Of a stretch of DNA of 64,000 bases, positions 1 through 11,509 are shown piece after piece. Location: positions 219,109-283,108 of the forward strand of contig VWZL01001304.1 in assembly GCA_013396915.1 (NCBI GenBank), in the 5' to 3' direction. The notes beneath the pieces were generated by a model. That model was not told where the DNA came from and did not search any database. It saw nothing but the letters and a program-made list of their open reading frames with translations. Source of the DNA: Stercorarius parasiticus (taxonomy: Eukaryota > Chordata > Aves > Charadriiformes > Stercorariidae). Numbering within the stretch: position 1 is the stretch's first letter; every line of letters starts with the position of its first letter. The position numbers and the translations under genes were made by a program.

Positions 1-3000
1 ACTCACTTCTAAAGCCATTCATGGGGAAAAAAGGGGGAGAGGAGAATAGGTGCAATAGATAAGATACACAAGAGAGATTTCAAAGCATGGGCAAATGTAT
101 TTTTTTATAAATAAGTGCCACTGCTTTTTACATCTTCACTGATGAAAGAGGTTGTTTAACTGTTAATGAAAATGTAGAAGCATAGATGCTTAAGAACATA
201 TGGCTTTTAAAAATTATTTTTGTTATTCTAAATTATTATCTACAATAGTGACAACCATTTTGAGAGTCATTGGCACATTTATTATTCTTTCAGTAGTTGT
301 TAATTATAAGATTGGTAGCTACCCAGTGACAGCATACAATCCTTAAGGGATTTTTGCTGAGACAGTGGATAGTGTCTAAGCAATCAGTAACAGCACATCT
401 ACATCTGACCCATATTTTAGAATTTGATATAAATCATGTTGCTAATGAGTAGTGCATGAGGCAATAACTACTTCCATTTAAGTCTTTCAATTTACAGAAA
501 AGCCATTTGTCCAGCAATGTATTTAATGGCAGATATTCCTAGCAGCTAATTTGATAAATGATTGCCTAGCACATGAAGAGTGGGTTTTCAGAATTCTCAT
601 ATTCAGCTTGCTGCGGTTCCAACAAGAACAGTTTCACCTCACAGGGGAAATTAGGTCTATGTAACTGGACTCAGGTGGTAATTGAAAATATTTTCGTGTT
701 AAAGTGTCAATCAGGTGTCCTTGGCAAGAGGCAGATGACCAATACTTCAGTCTTCTCAAAGAGTATAAAAGAAAGGATATGTCTCAGCAATTTGTGTAAC
801 CTGCTGCTTAAGAGAACGTTGTGCTGTTATAAAAACATGGGAGGTGACAATTGTGAGTTATAATAGTATGCACTAAGAGAAATTAATAATTAAAAATAAG
901 TATCCTGTCTTCATCTCTGCGATATATGCTTAATCTTTGCTTGCACACTGTCAAGACATTGTGGAACATGACAATATTTTCAGACAAAAATTGTAATTGT
1001 CCTGAAGTACTCCAGTATAGGAATCAGTATGCTAAAATGTGCAGTGTCACCTTGGAGGAACCTGACACTGCAAAATTCATTGCAAAAATATTCAGATTTC
1101 TCTCTGTATAAGGATACACTTCCTTGTTCCTGTGAAGACTGTCAGCTTAATAAATAATGTTAAGTACACTAAGGAAATAGTTCTATTTAATAACTGTCAC
1201 GACAGTTATTAAAAGAAATGGTTGTGAAGCTGTTCAGCTTTCTCCAGATTTAGTCATCTGTAGTGATGGCTGCTGGAGATAGAGGTACACAAAATATCTA
1301 CCTCAACCAGCTATTTTAAGCCTTCAGAATATTTGAGATTTATTTGTCTGGTTAAAGAAGTGTGGTGGATATTTATTAGTAAGATTTAGGTTCCCATGTT
1401 TCAACAGCTGATTTGCATAAAATTACACAGGAAAAATCTACGCTATAAGAATAAGATGCATTTATTCCCCATTTTGTGAATGACCAGGTGTGACTGATGA
1501 AGCAACAGATAAGTTATAGCATTTTTAGCATATAGCAGCCTGGACAACCTTTAAGAGTCAGTAATACTGCCAGTGAGTGTCTATCATAGCTATTAAAAGC
1601 TGAGACCAGTATAATACATCCTGGGGATAGTCTGAGTGACGTGTTCCCCCAGATCTAAAGCTTGGGCTGTCACAGGCAATCTTTGGAGGTTGGGTGTAGG
1701 GGTCACATTACACAATTAAAAGAAGAACTGAAATCCCTATCCCTACATCAAGCACGACTTGTTCTCTTTCTGTTCAGCTCTCTGCCAGCACATGCAGCGT
1801 CTCTTCCTGAAAAGGCACTGGTGTACTCACTCTCCTGAAATCAGAGTCATGAACACTTTTCTGTGTGTGTGGATTTCTTTGCTTTTTTGCTCAGGGGGCT
1901 TTTCTTTAAGGGGAAGGAGGACAGCACTGTGACTTGTTAGGTACATGGCAGGAGTTGGGGACTGAAGTAAAATCCTGTTTTCCTAGTATATAGAAATAAA
2001 AACAATAATCAAGTAGTTTGAAGTAGCTGGGGTAAGTTAAAATCTGAGATTTCTCCTTTCCTTTGTATACAAGAAATCTGTATACAACAGAAGACCCCCA
2101 GACCAAGGATGGGCGAGAGACTGGGTCCTGATGGTTCCTTGTGTATGCAGAATGTGGATTTGCACTTGCACAAAACTTGATTTCCAGTACCTTCAAGGAT
2201 ACATATCCTGAAGAGTTAAAAAACTTCCCTTGTGACAGTTAATCCAGACATCTAGGAATACAGGGCCAGATCTTCAGTTTGTGTAAATCACTGTGACCCT
2301 ATAGACTTGTGAGGAGTTGCACTGATTTATGCATGCTGGACATCAGGTCTTCTCCGAGTTTTCCTTTCAGAGCAGTGAATTTTTGTAAGGAAAAACCTGA
2401 GATGTAAGCAAGCACATTTCTATGTATTTTCTACCTATGAGTGAAATAAACTTAATATCCTATTCATTCACTTAAAAATCTGCATTACCAATGAGAAAAG
2501 CCCTTCGTTTTTTTTTTCAGAAAAAGATGTGCTCTGCAGCAGAAGCTCTGTTCTGCCGTATATTGTGATTGTGTTTTTGGCTATGACATGAATGAGAGTC
2601 AAGGAGAGAACATAAAAGTTAAAGTAGGTTCATATGGAGCACAATGCCCTCAATATGTCAGTGGTAGCTTTTTCGCTATTGCCTCAATAAATATAGAAGT
2701 CTTTAATGGCTTCTTACAACCGTTCAATCCAGCTGGCTTTATGATTTGTATACCCTTCTTCTCTGTGCTGGGTTAAGATTTTACTTAGAAATACCCTCTG
2801 AGCTTCTTCATACCGTGATCATTTCCCTGCAGTATGCGGTCACACTGAAACAAATTCACTGAGCTAATTGTCCTTTTATTTATCCTTTGTACACTGGAAG
2901 TCATTTAAAAGTCAGTTCATTTATGCCCGTGTAAAAATGGGTAATACAGTTGTAAGACTAAGGGCTGTTCATGCTCGTTGCATAGTAGGAAATAAAAACT

Positions 3001-4631
3001 AATAGAACCCTTTCTGTTTGAGTAGTTTCTTTTCATAGTCCCAGCTCTGCTTTCATTCACTCAAGAGGAGATTTTCATTAACTTCAGTGAGTATGGGGAC
3101 ACGGCAATCTCGACATTCTTGGGGTTTCAGCCATATCTCTGCATAAACATAGAAGAAACTAAAATCAGTAAGGTTTATGACAAGATATTCAGCTTCTGGA
3201 AATCAGTACATCTCTTTCCATTAGTGCTTAAGGTAGTGAGTCTGGTTTTGAATCTTGGGACTCTGGTGGGACTATTTAGGAGAACCTCTAGAGTATGAGT
3301 TGGTGCATTCTGTACCCTCCAGTTGAATGTGCTAAATTTTAAAATCATTGCAGTCTTTTTAGGAAGCAAGGTCCATCCAGTGAGCCAAGGCTGAGAAAGC
3401 CTTGGCATTGACATACATCATCCAGATGAAATTGAAAAGTGACATCTTTCTCATAGGAAAGCAAGATACATTGTTTTGGATAGCTTGATCCCAATTTCCA
3501 GGAGAGTATGAAGATACAGATCAGGCTAGTCTGATCTTCTGCCTGCCAGAGGTATAGATGTGCTACACTGTCAAAATGAATGAGCAGTATTTTTCCAGAT
3601 TTCCGCACAATAAACTGCCTGATAGGTATGTTGCCGTTTGTATCCTTCTGCATTTAAAAGAGTCCTCAGTCCAATTCTACCTGTCCAAATCTACACTCCA
3701 GGAAGAAAAAATGTATTAAGTGGAAAACGCAAACATCTCATCAAAGCACCGTATATCTTAGCTGATTAATAACTGTCGTCAAAAGACCAGGGAAATTCCA
3801 CACAAGGCCAAACTTCATGATGGCAGATGGTTTTGCTGGTCATGGTAACCTGCAGACTGCCCTCAGGAGTGCTGTCTTCTGCGTGCAGCGTGCGTAATCT
3901 TGAGGATATTCTTTGATGAAAAGTGCTAAGCGTGTTGGTATAAGCTGCCACTGCAACATGTTGATTGCTGCAGATTCTCTTGTCAGTGTTCAGGCCTTAC
4001 AAGATCCTGGCAATATCTTGCCAGCTGTATGCAGCCCCCACAGATGATCGTGTACTTCTCGCTGGAGCAGCCAGATTGTCACCAGCCTAATCTCATTCAT
4101 GAGCAGCTATTTATGTAAGCGATCACATGGTGTCAGGGCTGGTTGTGTGAATGACCATTTATCTACGTCCGTAAGGGATTCGCAATCTGGCCGCATGCTG
4201 ATTGAAGCATAAAACAGGAAAATAGATATCTAGAGAACATAAGTTTGATATTCTGTGATAAAAACTGCAAGTGTGCAGATTGCCATGAAGGCTATGATGG
4301 CAGCTGGAGCTGGGGGAGGCACAGGAGACGAACCTTCTGCTTTCTCACGAGCGTCAGATCCTGGGGCAGTGTTGGGATACCATGCTGGCAGTGGACTTGC
4401 CCCTCACGTTACGTAAGTAGAACTTAAAGGGTGTCTGTCATACATAAATATAAATCCCTGTGGTACCTGTCAAGGCAACTGGTAACTGAACAGTTATGGC
4501 TTGTTTCTGCTACTTCTCACTGGCACGCAGCTGAGAGCAGATTTTGCTACTCTGCGTTTGTAGCTTCAAACCTGTGAAACATCTCTGGCAGCGGATCTGA
4601 AGCTTCTTTTCTCTTCCTTTCTTATCTGCAG
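1..4631 (+). other. NOL4: NOL4 last-intron region (partial at the left edge)
   Basis: This stretch lies upstream of the terminal NOL4 exon and is read as intron. It is AT-rich and has no long open frame. It ends in a strong acceptor: a long pyrimidine tract at about 4603-4629 followed by CAG at 4629-4631. I could not find the conserved exon that normally precedes the terminal one, so that exon should lie left of position 1. Inside are a perfect palindrome at 1186-1213 and an exon-like segment at 4279-4412, both reported separately. Exact intron limits cannot be seen because the left edge is cut. Confidence 0.75.
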
Positions 4632-4825
4632 GTCCAACAGATCTCAGTATGAAGAGGCAGTTAGCAACCAGCTCTGGATCCTCCAGTAGTTCAAGCTCTA
4701 GACCCCAGCTGAGTCCAACTGAAATAAACGCAGTGAGGCAGCTTGTGGCAGGGTACCGAGAATCAGCCGCATTTTTATTGCGTTCTGCAGATGAACTGGA
4801 AAACCTTATTTTGCAGCAGAACTGA
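4632..4825 (+). CDS. NOL4: NOL4 (nucleolar protein 4), terminal coding exon, C-terminus
   Basis: The exon opens with two bases (GT) that complete a glycine codon begun in the previous exon, then reads 63 codons to TGA at 4823-4825. The peptide starts [15 protein letters not shown], continues through a serine run and [18 protein letters not shown], and ends in ENLILQQN. I recognise this as the highly conserved C-terminus of NOL4; its paralogue NOL4L is related but ends differently. NOL4 is a nuclear/nucleolar protein expressed mainly in brain and testis, and its biochemical role is not settled. The acceptor is a textbook pyrimidine tract plus CAG. All upstream exons lie outside the window. The gene faces ASXL3 tail to tail, as expected for this vertebrate locus. 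No frameshift or stop interrupts the exon. Confidence 0.95.
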
Positions 4826-5618
4826 GTCATGTGACCTTCACACTGGCCTGGTCTTATCTCAGAGTTTCCACTAATGACATTTTGATTTCCCAGAGCACAC
4901 ACTTCAGTTACTGCACAGTCTTTTTAGGAGAGTTAATTACCATAATGCCACACTGTTCTTGATCCATAAAGTGATGTGTTAAGGTGCTTCAAGTGAACTT
5001 TGACCTCTGGTATTTCCGAGGTACTTTACTGTGTCCAGCCTATTGCTTTTGTTTTAGTGTGTCAGCATAAATATCGAAAAAGTGGCTAGAAATTAACTCG
5101 TTCTAACAAGTGGAGGAAACAGAAGATGCTGTGACGGTTTTAAAAAAAACATGGTTCAAGATCCAAGTGCAATATTAGTGGAATGTGATACTGACTCATT
5201 GGACTTAAAGCTGCAGTATATGGCAAGACGTTGCCAAATGTCCTGTTGCTACAGGGCACAATTGCAATTAAAAGGATCTTGTATTTTAAAAAAATGTAAT
5301 TTTTATAAAAAACAAAACAAAAGATTTTTGTTTTCATTCAAGATTTTTCATTTTTACTTTGGTAAACTTTTTCACTGGTCCTGAAAATGTTTTGAGGAGC
5401 TATTGTAAGTCCCCCCTTCCTCTCTTGAACCCCTGACTGTGCCCTTCTACCCAACTTCATATTCTTTCTACAACGAGTAACTCTTGATGCTGGATAATTC
5501 TTCCCCCCTGTACTGTAAATTGTCATCTATGGAATACCTTCCAAAGGAAGCATGCATTTCCTGCATTCATACCATTCTCAACTCCATTCTGTAATATATT
5601 GCAGCTTTACTAGCAATT

Positions 5619-5624
5619 AATAAA
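5619..5624 (+). promoter_or_regulatory. NOL4: Proximal poly(A) signal AATAAA of NOL4
   Basis: Canonical hexamer about 0.8 kb after the stop codon, followed by a GTTGAGGGTTTTTT stretch that could act as a downstream element. Use of this site is inferred. Confidence 0.5.
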
Positions 5625-5953
5625 GCGTTGAGGGTTTTTTAAAAAAGACATATCATCGAGAAAAAAAAAAAAAGAGATAAATTGATTTCTAACGGTGAAC
5701 TCATCTAACTCCATGATCACTGCTGCTGTCCTATACAAGTCCCTCTAGTTGTGATTGGATGTAGATGATGAATGTTAAGAGGTTGCAAGTGACAATCTGA
5801 AAATTTGCACTCTTGTGTGTATTTATTTTGTTTTCCTTAATTTAAACAAAATTCTTACGGAGGAAGGTCATTGACACTTCTGGTATGATTTCTATAATTC
5901 CCAGGCCTAGCTAAAACCTGTACAAAACTGTAAATGGATGCAGCTGCAACTAT

Positions 5954-5959
5954 AATAAA
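5954..5959 (+). promoter_or_regulatory. NOL4: Middle poly(A) signal AATAAA of NOL4
   Basis: Canonical hexamer about 1.13 kb after the stop codon, followed by a pyrimidine-rich, not very G/T-rich stretch. It is a weaker candidate than the distal site. Confidence 0.35.
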
Positions 5960-6560
5960 ACTCTTCTTTCCCCTCCCCCACTCTTCCCAACCCCTCTATT
6001 TCTTATTTTATAATATTGATTACACATTAATGGTGTTTTCGTTGTGCACTACGGCAGGCTTATTTTTAAGTATATAGAAAAAAGTACTTTAGTTTATGCT
6101 TACTGTACTATCTGTTCTGTTGTTTAGCTTTTGTTGAATAACAAGTTTCTTGTGCATTCCTAAATTTGCCTTATTTCATGTACAAAATTTTATGTAATTC
6201 CGTTTTTGACAATGAGTTTAAGGCATCAGTGATATTTTATATCTACTTGTTACATATAGTTTTCCAAGTAATGACTGTGATTGTGACCAAGTAATGTGCA
6301 CTTTTTCTTGTAACTGTGGACATTGCTATGCTTTTTTTTCTCTAGTGTTTCTAGAATTACTGTTGCTTACAGTTATGTAAAAGAAAAAGAACTTTTGTGA
6401 TACTGTTGGTGAATATTAATGTGAAAAAGCCTATGAAATATGAGTATTTTGGAGGTACATAGATACACAAACATCTCTAAGTTGTGGACTGATGTTCACA
6501 TATTTAAATGAGAATTCAAAACCTGAGGGCTGGAATCATTTCCTCTGTTTTGTTTGGGTA

Positions 6561-6566
6561 AATAAA
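6561..6566 (+). promoter_or_regulatory. NOL4: Distal poly(A) signal AATAAA of NOL4
   Basis: Canonical hexamer about 1.74 kb after the stop codon with a T/G-rich element just downstream. It is the best candidate for the main NOL4 3' end, because UTR-like sequence continues up to it. Confidence 0.55.
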
Positions 6567-6585
6567 CAGATTTCTGTGTTTAAAT

Positions 6586-9370
6586 ACATGATTGTGAAAC
6601 ATTATGACCTTTAAATTGACAGAGCATTTAAAGCTGTAAATATTATTGTCTTTGAGCAGGAAAAAGGGCCTTCCAGTCTAATTCATGCAGACACCCAAAC
6701 CTCTTTTCTCAAAATTATCGGGTAAACCCAGTAGGCTGATCTGGCTAGATCTTTGTATTAATGAAGAATGTCCTCAATAAGAGCAGAAGCGGGTGGTCTG
6801 TAAATCATGAGATCTCAGTCACTAGTATTTTATAATTTTAAGTTGGCTGGAGGCAACACCATTTTGCCATGCTACATTTATTCTTAAAAATCTATTGGAT
6901 GTCTTTTTAAAGATTGGTCTTGGTCTTGGATATGAGAACATTGTTGCAAATTCTTACTAGTTGCTACCCATCACTTGAGAGATGCATTTGCTTCCAACAT
7001 CTCACCATGCCCGTGAAAGCCTGTAGCTTGTCTCTGCCATAGATGTGTGGATTCCTCAGCTTTTGTCTCACCAGGCATTCAAAAGTTGGTTAGGAACCAA
7101 GTGCCTTTTTCCTCTCTTCCACTTTAAAACATCTACAGCTGCTTCTGTCTCTTGCACGCCAGGAAGGGATGAAGCAGATACCTTGTGCCAGGTCACTATC
7201 TTGGCCTCATCCAAAGAAAAGCTCTGGCATAGGTTTTCCACAGAGGAGAAGAGTGACAACTCTGCCTAGGTTTCAAAGTTTCCTTAGTCCTGTTGTGCAG
7301 GGCAGTGTACCTCAAACTGTCAACTAAGCAGCAACCAGCAGTTTGTCTAAGAGGCCATTTGCCAGCCAGGAATGCTTCTCAGCTGGGCAGCCTCACCGCT
7401 TTTCAAGCTGTCTTGCTAAATCCAGATTAGGACAAGAGGCTAGAGGATGAGGAGGTAAGAGATTTACTTCGGTGTTCTACCCTCTGCCTCCTCTTTCCTC
7501 TCCCCAAGTTGCTCCTTCTCTTGAGGGAGAAGTAGGAAAGTTGGGGGCCACTATATGACCTCCAAGACCTATGGCTAGTCTCCCCTTTTACCTGCTCCAC
7601 CCCCAGCCTACTTTGATAGTTCTCCAAGGATGTCTTCCACAGCACACACATCCTCTTCTTCTGGCTGCCTTCTCTGAAATATTTAGGGCCTTCTTCAGTT
7701 ATAGGAGTGATTGATGTTCTTCTCTAAAGGCTCATACAGATACTTAGTTTTCAGTCCTCAAGTGGTTTACCTGTGCCAAATTCCAGCAGACTGATGGGGT
7801 CTTTATAGCTGTTTCCACCTCTAAGTACTGGCTTTATTCAGCTCTTCTTTGGAACAATCAGAGATTCAACTATAGTTTTAACTTCCTCTTCTTCTAAGAG
7901 GGTACTGGGATTCAGACCCATCCTGTGAAGGAGAGATCATAAATCTCAGTCCACTTTTGTGTGTGCAAATCTATATCCAGGCAACACGATTAGATTTGCT
8001 CTCTTGGATGCAGTATAGGTGTCAGAGCCACCTACTCTCTGCCTGCTTTCAGCCTCCTAAGGAAGTGCAGGTGGAGAAGATCTTGCTCCAGATATAGACT
8101 GAGTCAGGTATCCAGAAATAACTGCAGAGTTATTTCTTTCTCTTATCCGTATCTTCTGTAATCAATGCCTGATCACCTCAGCCTAAATATTGCTGTTAGG
8201 GTAAGGCTGCCTTCAGAAAAGCGTTATCCTTATATCAATTACCTTTATTAAACTATTACTTCAAGTTGATGGATGTCTCACTACAGAACTTCAATAGTGC
8301 AGATGGGCAGGTGCTGGTCTTCCTTGAGACCACCTCATGTCTTCCCAGCTATCCTGGAGTTTCCCTGAGAGTTTCTTAGAGTTCCCTTCAGTCTTCAGAA
8401 TGTTGATGGAAAGGGACGGATGGTGGGAGAATGTCATATAATGTCCCTAAATTCCCATTCAGGGTTAAGTACCAAACAGGACCATGGTCTCAGTGGGATG
8501 AGTCTCTTCAGGCTTATATCCACACTGGGAAGACAAGTAATTTATCCATTCTTTTCTCTGCTCTCCTTGAGTTCCAGGATAGTTTTCATTTTCATTTACA
8601 ACAACTGTGAGTAAGAGCTTTAGATGCAACCTTTGGTTGTGGGAGTGGACAATCCGACCAGTTTAACAAGTAACCAGATTTGTTTACTGCTTTCGATGTC
8701 AGCTAGAAAACTGGAGTCAGAACATACAAAAAGAGATCTGGAGTCAAAATTTTTTATCCAGATTAGCACCTTGCTGCCTGTCATCAAAGGAGAACACCAC
8801 CATATCAGCCATGATGACTATCAACAGCTACAGAAAGACAATTCAGAGGTAAGCAAGTATTTGACAGTTCAAAAGCTGCCCACCCTGTATGGAGAATGAA
8901 TTTTCTGAATGAGGAAAAGCAGATGAACATGTACATGACCATATCTGTAAAACTAATTGGAAAACAGAGTTATACTGAAGGGATTGTATCTTCTTGCTGT
9001 AATGACCTGAGTTCCTGTTGAATACAGTTTAAGTGAAGGTAAGTTTTGTTGGTAAAACTCCATTGAAATAAGGAACAATTTCATTTCTCTCATGTCCCTA
9101 GCATTGTGTTAAAAACTTCCCATAAATTTGTTAAAGCTCCTCTGAATTTGGCTTTGAGTGGCTTGTGAGGCATTCATAAGGAAGACATACCTTTTTCTAT
9201 ATAAAGAAAAGCTGATCTCAGTAGATCCTGTAGTCAGGACCTACCCCTGATTCTAACTACTATTGAAAAACAGTTACCAGCACATGAGAAAGAATTGTGA
9301 AATAATGACAGAAATCAAGCAATGCCACGCAGATAGTTGCTGGACTAAGTATGTAAGAATGTTTTTTTTA
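6586..9370. other. Intergenic, no gene seen
   Basis: No open frame here exceeds about 90 codons, and none resembles a known protein. The stretch is moderately AT-rich with pyrimidine-rich patches around 7480-7660. I recognise no repeat family in it. Confidence 0.6.
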
Positions 9371-9432
9371 ATGGTTGGACTTGATAATCTTAAAGGTTTT
9401 TTCCTACCTAAATGATTTTATGCTTCTATGAT
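9371..9432 (+). mobile_element. CR1 LINE 3'-tail fragment, old
   Basis: The segment carries the CR1 3' end pattern: a GGTTGGACTTGAT block, then a TTAAAGGTTTTTTCC block, then degenerate copies of the ATTCTATGAT tail. It is short and diverged, so it is an old 5'-truncated copy in sense orientation. No coding part remains. Confidence 0.75.
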
Positions 9433-9603
9433 AATATAAAATGGCTGTACTGGACAAGAGCAATTCTTCACAGCCTTTTATTCTGTCACTGGTAGTAAAT
9501 AAAACAGATAAAGATGTAGCAGATACAGCAGGACAGAAGAATAGAGTAAGCATATAGCAATGCTCTCTAAATGCACGTCCATGGCCTGCAACAGTTTGAG
9601 GCT
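9433..9603. other. Intergenic spacer between CR1 tail and LTR piece
   Basis: This short stretch lies between two recognised repeats. I see no gene or identifiable element. It could be remnant retrovirus-derived sequence, but nothing diagnostic is visible. Confidence 0.3.
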
Positions 9604-9885
9604 GCGGTGGGTTGTCCCTGGCTGGCAGAGAAGCCCCCACCCTGTCACTTGCTCACTCCCCACAGTGGCACAGGGAGAGGATCGGATGGGCAAAAGCGAG
9701 AATAAGAAGTGTGTCAAGTTTAATAAGTGAAGAATGAAAAAAGAAAAATTGATGCAAAGGCATCACCACCTCCCACCGGCAGACCAATACCCAGCTGGTC
9801 CCCGAGCAACAGTGACTTTGGGGACATACCCCACCCCGATTCCCCCCACGTTTTATTGCCAAGAATGATGTCATATGGTTTGAAA
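9604..9885 (-). mobile_element. ERVL-type LTR, 3' half, truncated
   Basis: On the - strand this reads as the downstream half of a common avian endogenous-retrovirus LTR. It has a TGACATCAT block near the U3/R boundary, a GCTCGGGGACCAGCTGGG block, an AATAAA-like/ATTAAA region, and ends in a GGACAACCCACC-type terminus. The upstream U3 part is missing, and I see no partner LTR or internal gag/pol/env, so it is a broken solo LTR. It differs by scattered substitutions and indels from the family pattern as I know it, which suggests an older insertion. The 246-codon and similar frames elsewhere are unrelated to it. Confidence 0.7.
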
Positions 9886-11509
9886 AAAAAATGAGTTGCT
9901 TGAGGCCGTGCAATCTGTGAAAGCCTGAGCCAGGTCTGCCGACTCCCTTCCAACGTCCTGCCCCAGTAAAGCAACCACAGTCCAGATGTGCCAAGTGAAA
10001 TACATGAAGTCCAAAAATAGGATTCTTTTTTCTTCTAAGCTGTCCTCTGGACTGGATCAAATGTTGGAGGAGAGGGTGCGGAAACGTTTGTTTTTTTTTA
10101 ATCTAACCCAAATAACCTGTTTAAATCTCTTTTTCACCACTGAAAGAAAAAAAAAAGGAGCACAAAAGAGCTGGAAAGGCTGTAAAATTAATAACTGCTT
10201 TATGAATGGAAACTTTATGTCGTGCCACCTAATTCGGTCAATTTCTCCAAATGTGGAGAAAGGTATTTTATGCAAATCTTTTTGTTGCCTTTTCTAATAA
10301 TGTCTGGAAACACAACGGAAGAGAGTTCTAATTATTGTGACTATGTATATGTAATTTGTTTTGTAAGTACACCTTTGCTGTGGTAAGTCAACTATAAAAT
10401 TATGGTGTAAGGAGAGCTGGGAGAAGGATCCAGTCTACCAATTGCACATAGATAGGATTGTCCTCATTTTCCCTGAGAGTCTGGGCAACAGGGGAGTAGA
10501 TCCCAGTAGCTAATTAAAAAGAAACAGTGTTGCTGAATTTTCAAGATTTTCTAGAAAATAATTTTGATAAGTTTTTCCTAATGCTCCCTTGGAAACTTAA
10601 ATCAGGTAATTTTTTCCTGCAAGGCTGCTGTTTTGTTATTGTAGGGTTGCTAATCAGTTCTTGGTGCTGGTTTGGTTTTTACACTCAGTCTTAACACAGT
10701 GAGACACTTATAGCAGAAAAAGCACTAAAAAACCCAGAAAAATAGCAAGGGTAAGTAGTATTAATTTTTCAAACACGCCTCTGTTGAACTGTTTCAAATT
10801 AATTTTATTTGTGGTTGCAAACTCCGAGTGCTTTAGCACCACAAGCTTGACCTATTTATTCCTCTCATATTCTGTAGCAGGGAGGGAAGGATTTGCTGTG
10901 TGGAGATACGGCTTCGAGCTGAGAAAAGCCAGCAGGCAGCCTTATCAGCGTTCACTTGCTGCCCCCGGTATTTGAAAATGACAAGCTACGAGGAATGCTT
11001 AACTTGCAGATATGTTCTCTAATAATTAGAGGCATAGGCTAAGTTTTTTTAATGTCTTTGTCCAATCTTATTTTTTTTCTTTTCAATGCAAACAATGAAC
11101 TATAAAGTAAAACCAAAAAATAAAATTATAGCTTTAATATAAATCTTTAATATCCAGCAAACATTTGAGGTCCACATTGGAAAACTTTAATAGACTCAGT
11201 GCTAAATTACAAAATCATACGTTTGCTCCTTTTAAAAAAATTATTAATAGTGATTGTTTGCAGTGTGTGGAATCCAGATTTCTTCTGCTGTGTGGGGAAA
11301 TCCCTGTGGTGGAGGTCCACCCTTTTATTTGGACAAGGGTGTCAAAGAAGGTGGCACACCACATCTATTCTCCTTGCCAAGTTTTGTGTCACTCCATTAC
11401 CTTACAAACATTGCTGATGAAGGGCTTGAAATCACTTGCGATTAGAAAACTACCACATGGTTATTAACTAAAGTTTAGTGGTTTGAACATCGCATCTTTT
11501 ATATCTGGT
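9886..11509. other. Intergenic, no gene seen
   Basis: The sequence is AT-rich with A- and T-runs (for example at about 10090-10100 and 10147-10157). Frames of up to about 100 codons overlap on both strands and show no family resemblance. No repeat is recognised. Confidence 0.55.

Larger units (their letters stand above)
4826..6585 (+). other. NOL4: NOL4 3' UTR (inferred extent)
   Basis: After the NOL4 stop codon there is no credible open frame. Three canonical AATAAA hexamers follow at 5619-5624, 5954-5959 and 6561-6566. The last is followed by a T/G-rich stretch (about 6571-6582) suited to a downstream element, which makes a 3' end near 6585 plausible and a UTR of about 1.76 kb. The first is also followed by a G/T-rich stretch, so a shorter isoform is possible. 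The sequence is AT-rich with T-rich runs and few repeats, as expected of a neuronal 3' UTR. The cleavage site itself is inferred. Confidence 0.6.

Noticed and set aside
4510..4902. 130-codon - strand frame opposite the NOL4 exon
   Set aside because: It is the antisense shadow of the conserved NOL4 terminal exon.
9653..10060. 135-codon - strand frame
   Set aside because: It runs through the broken LTR piece and flanking desert. It is not a viral or cellular gene by any motif I can see.
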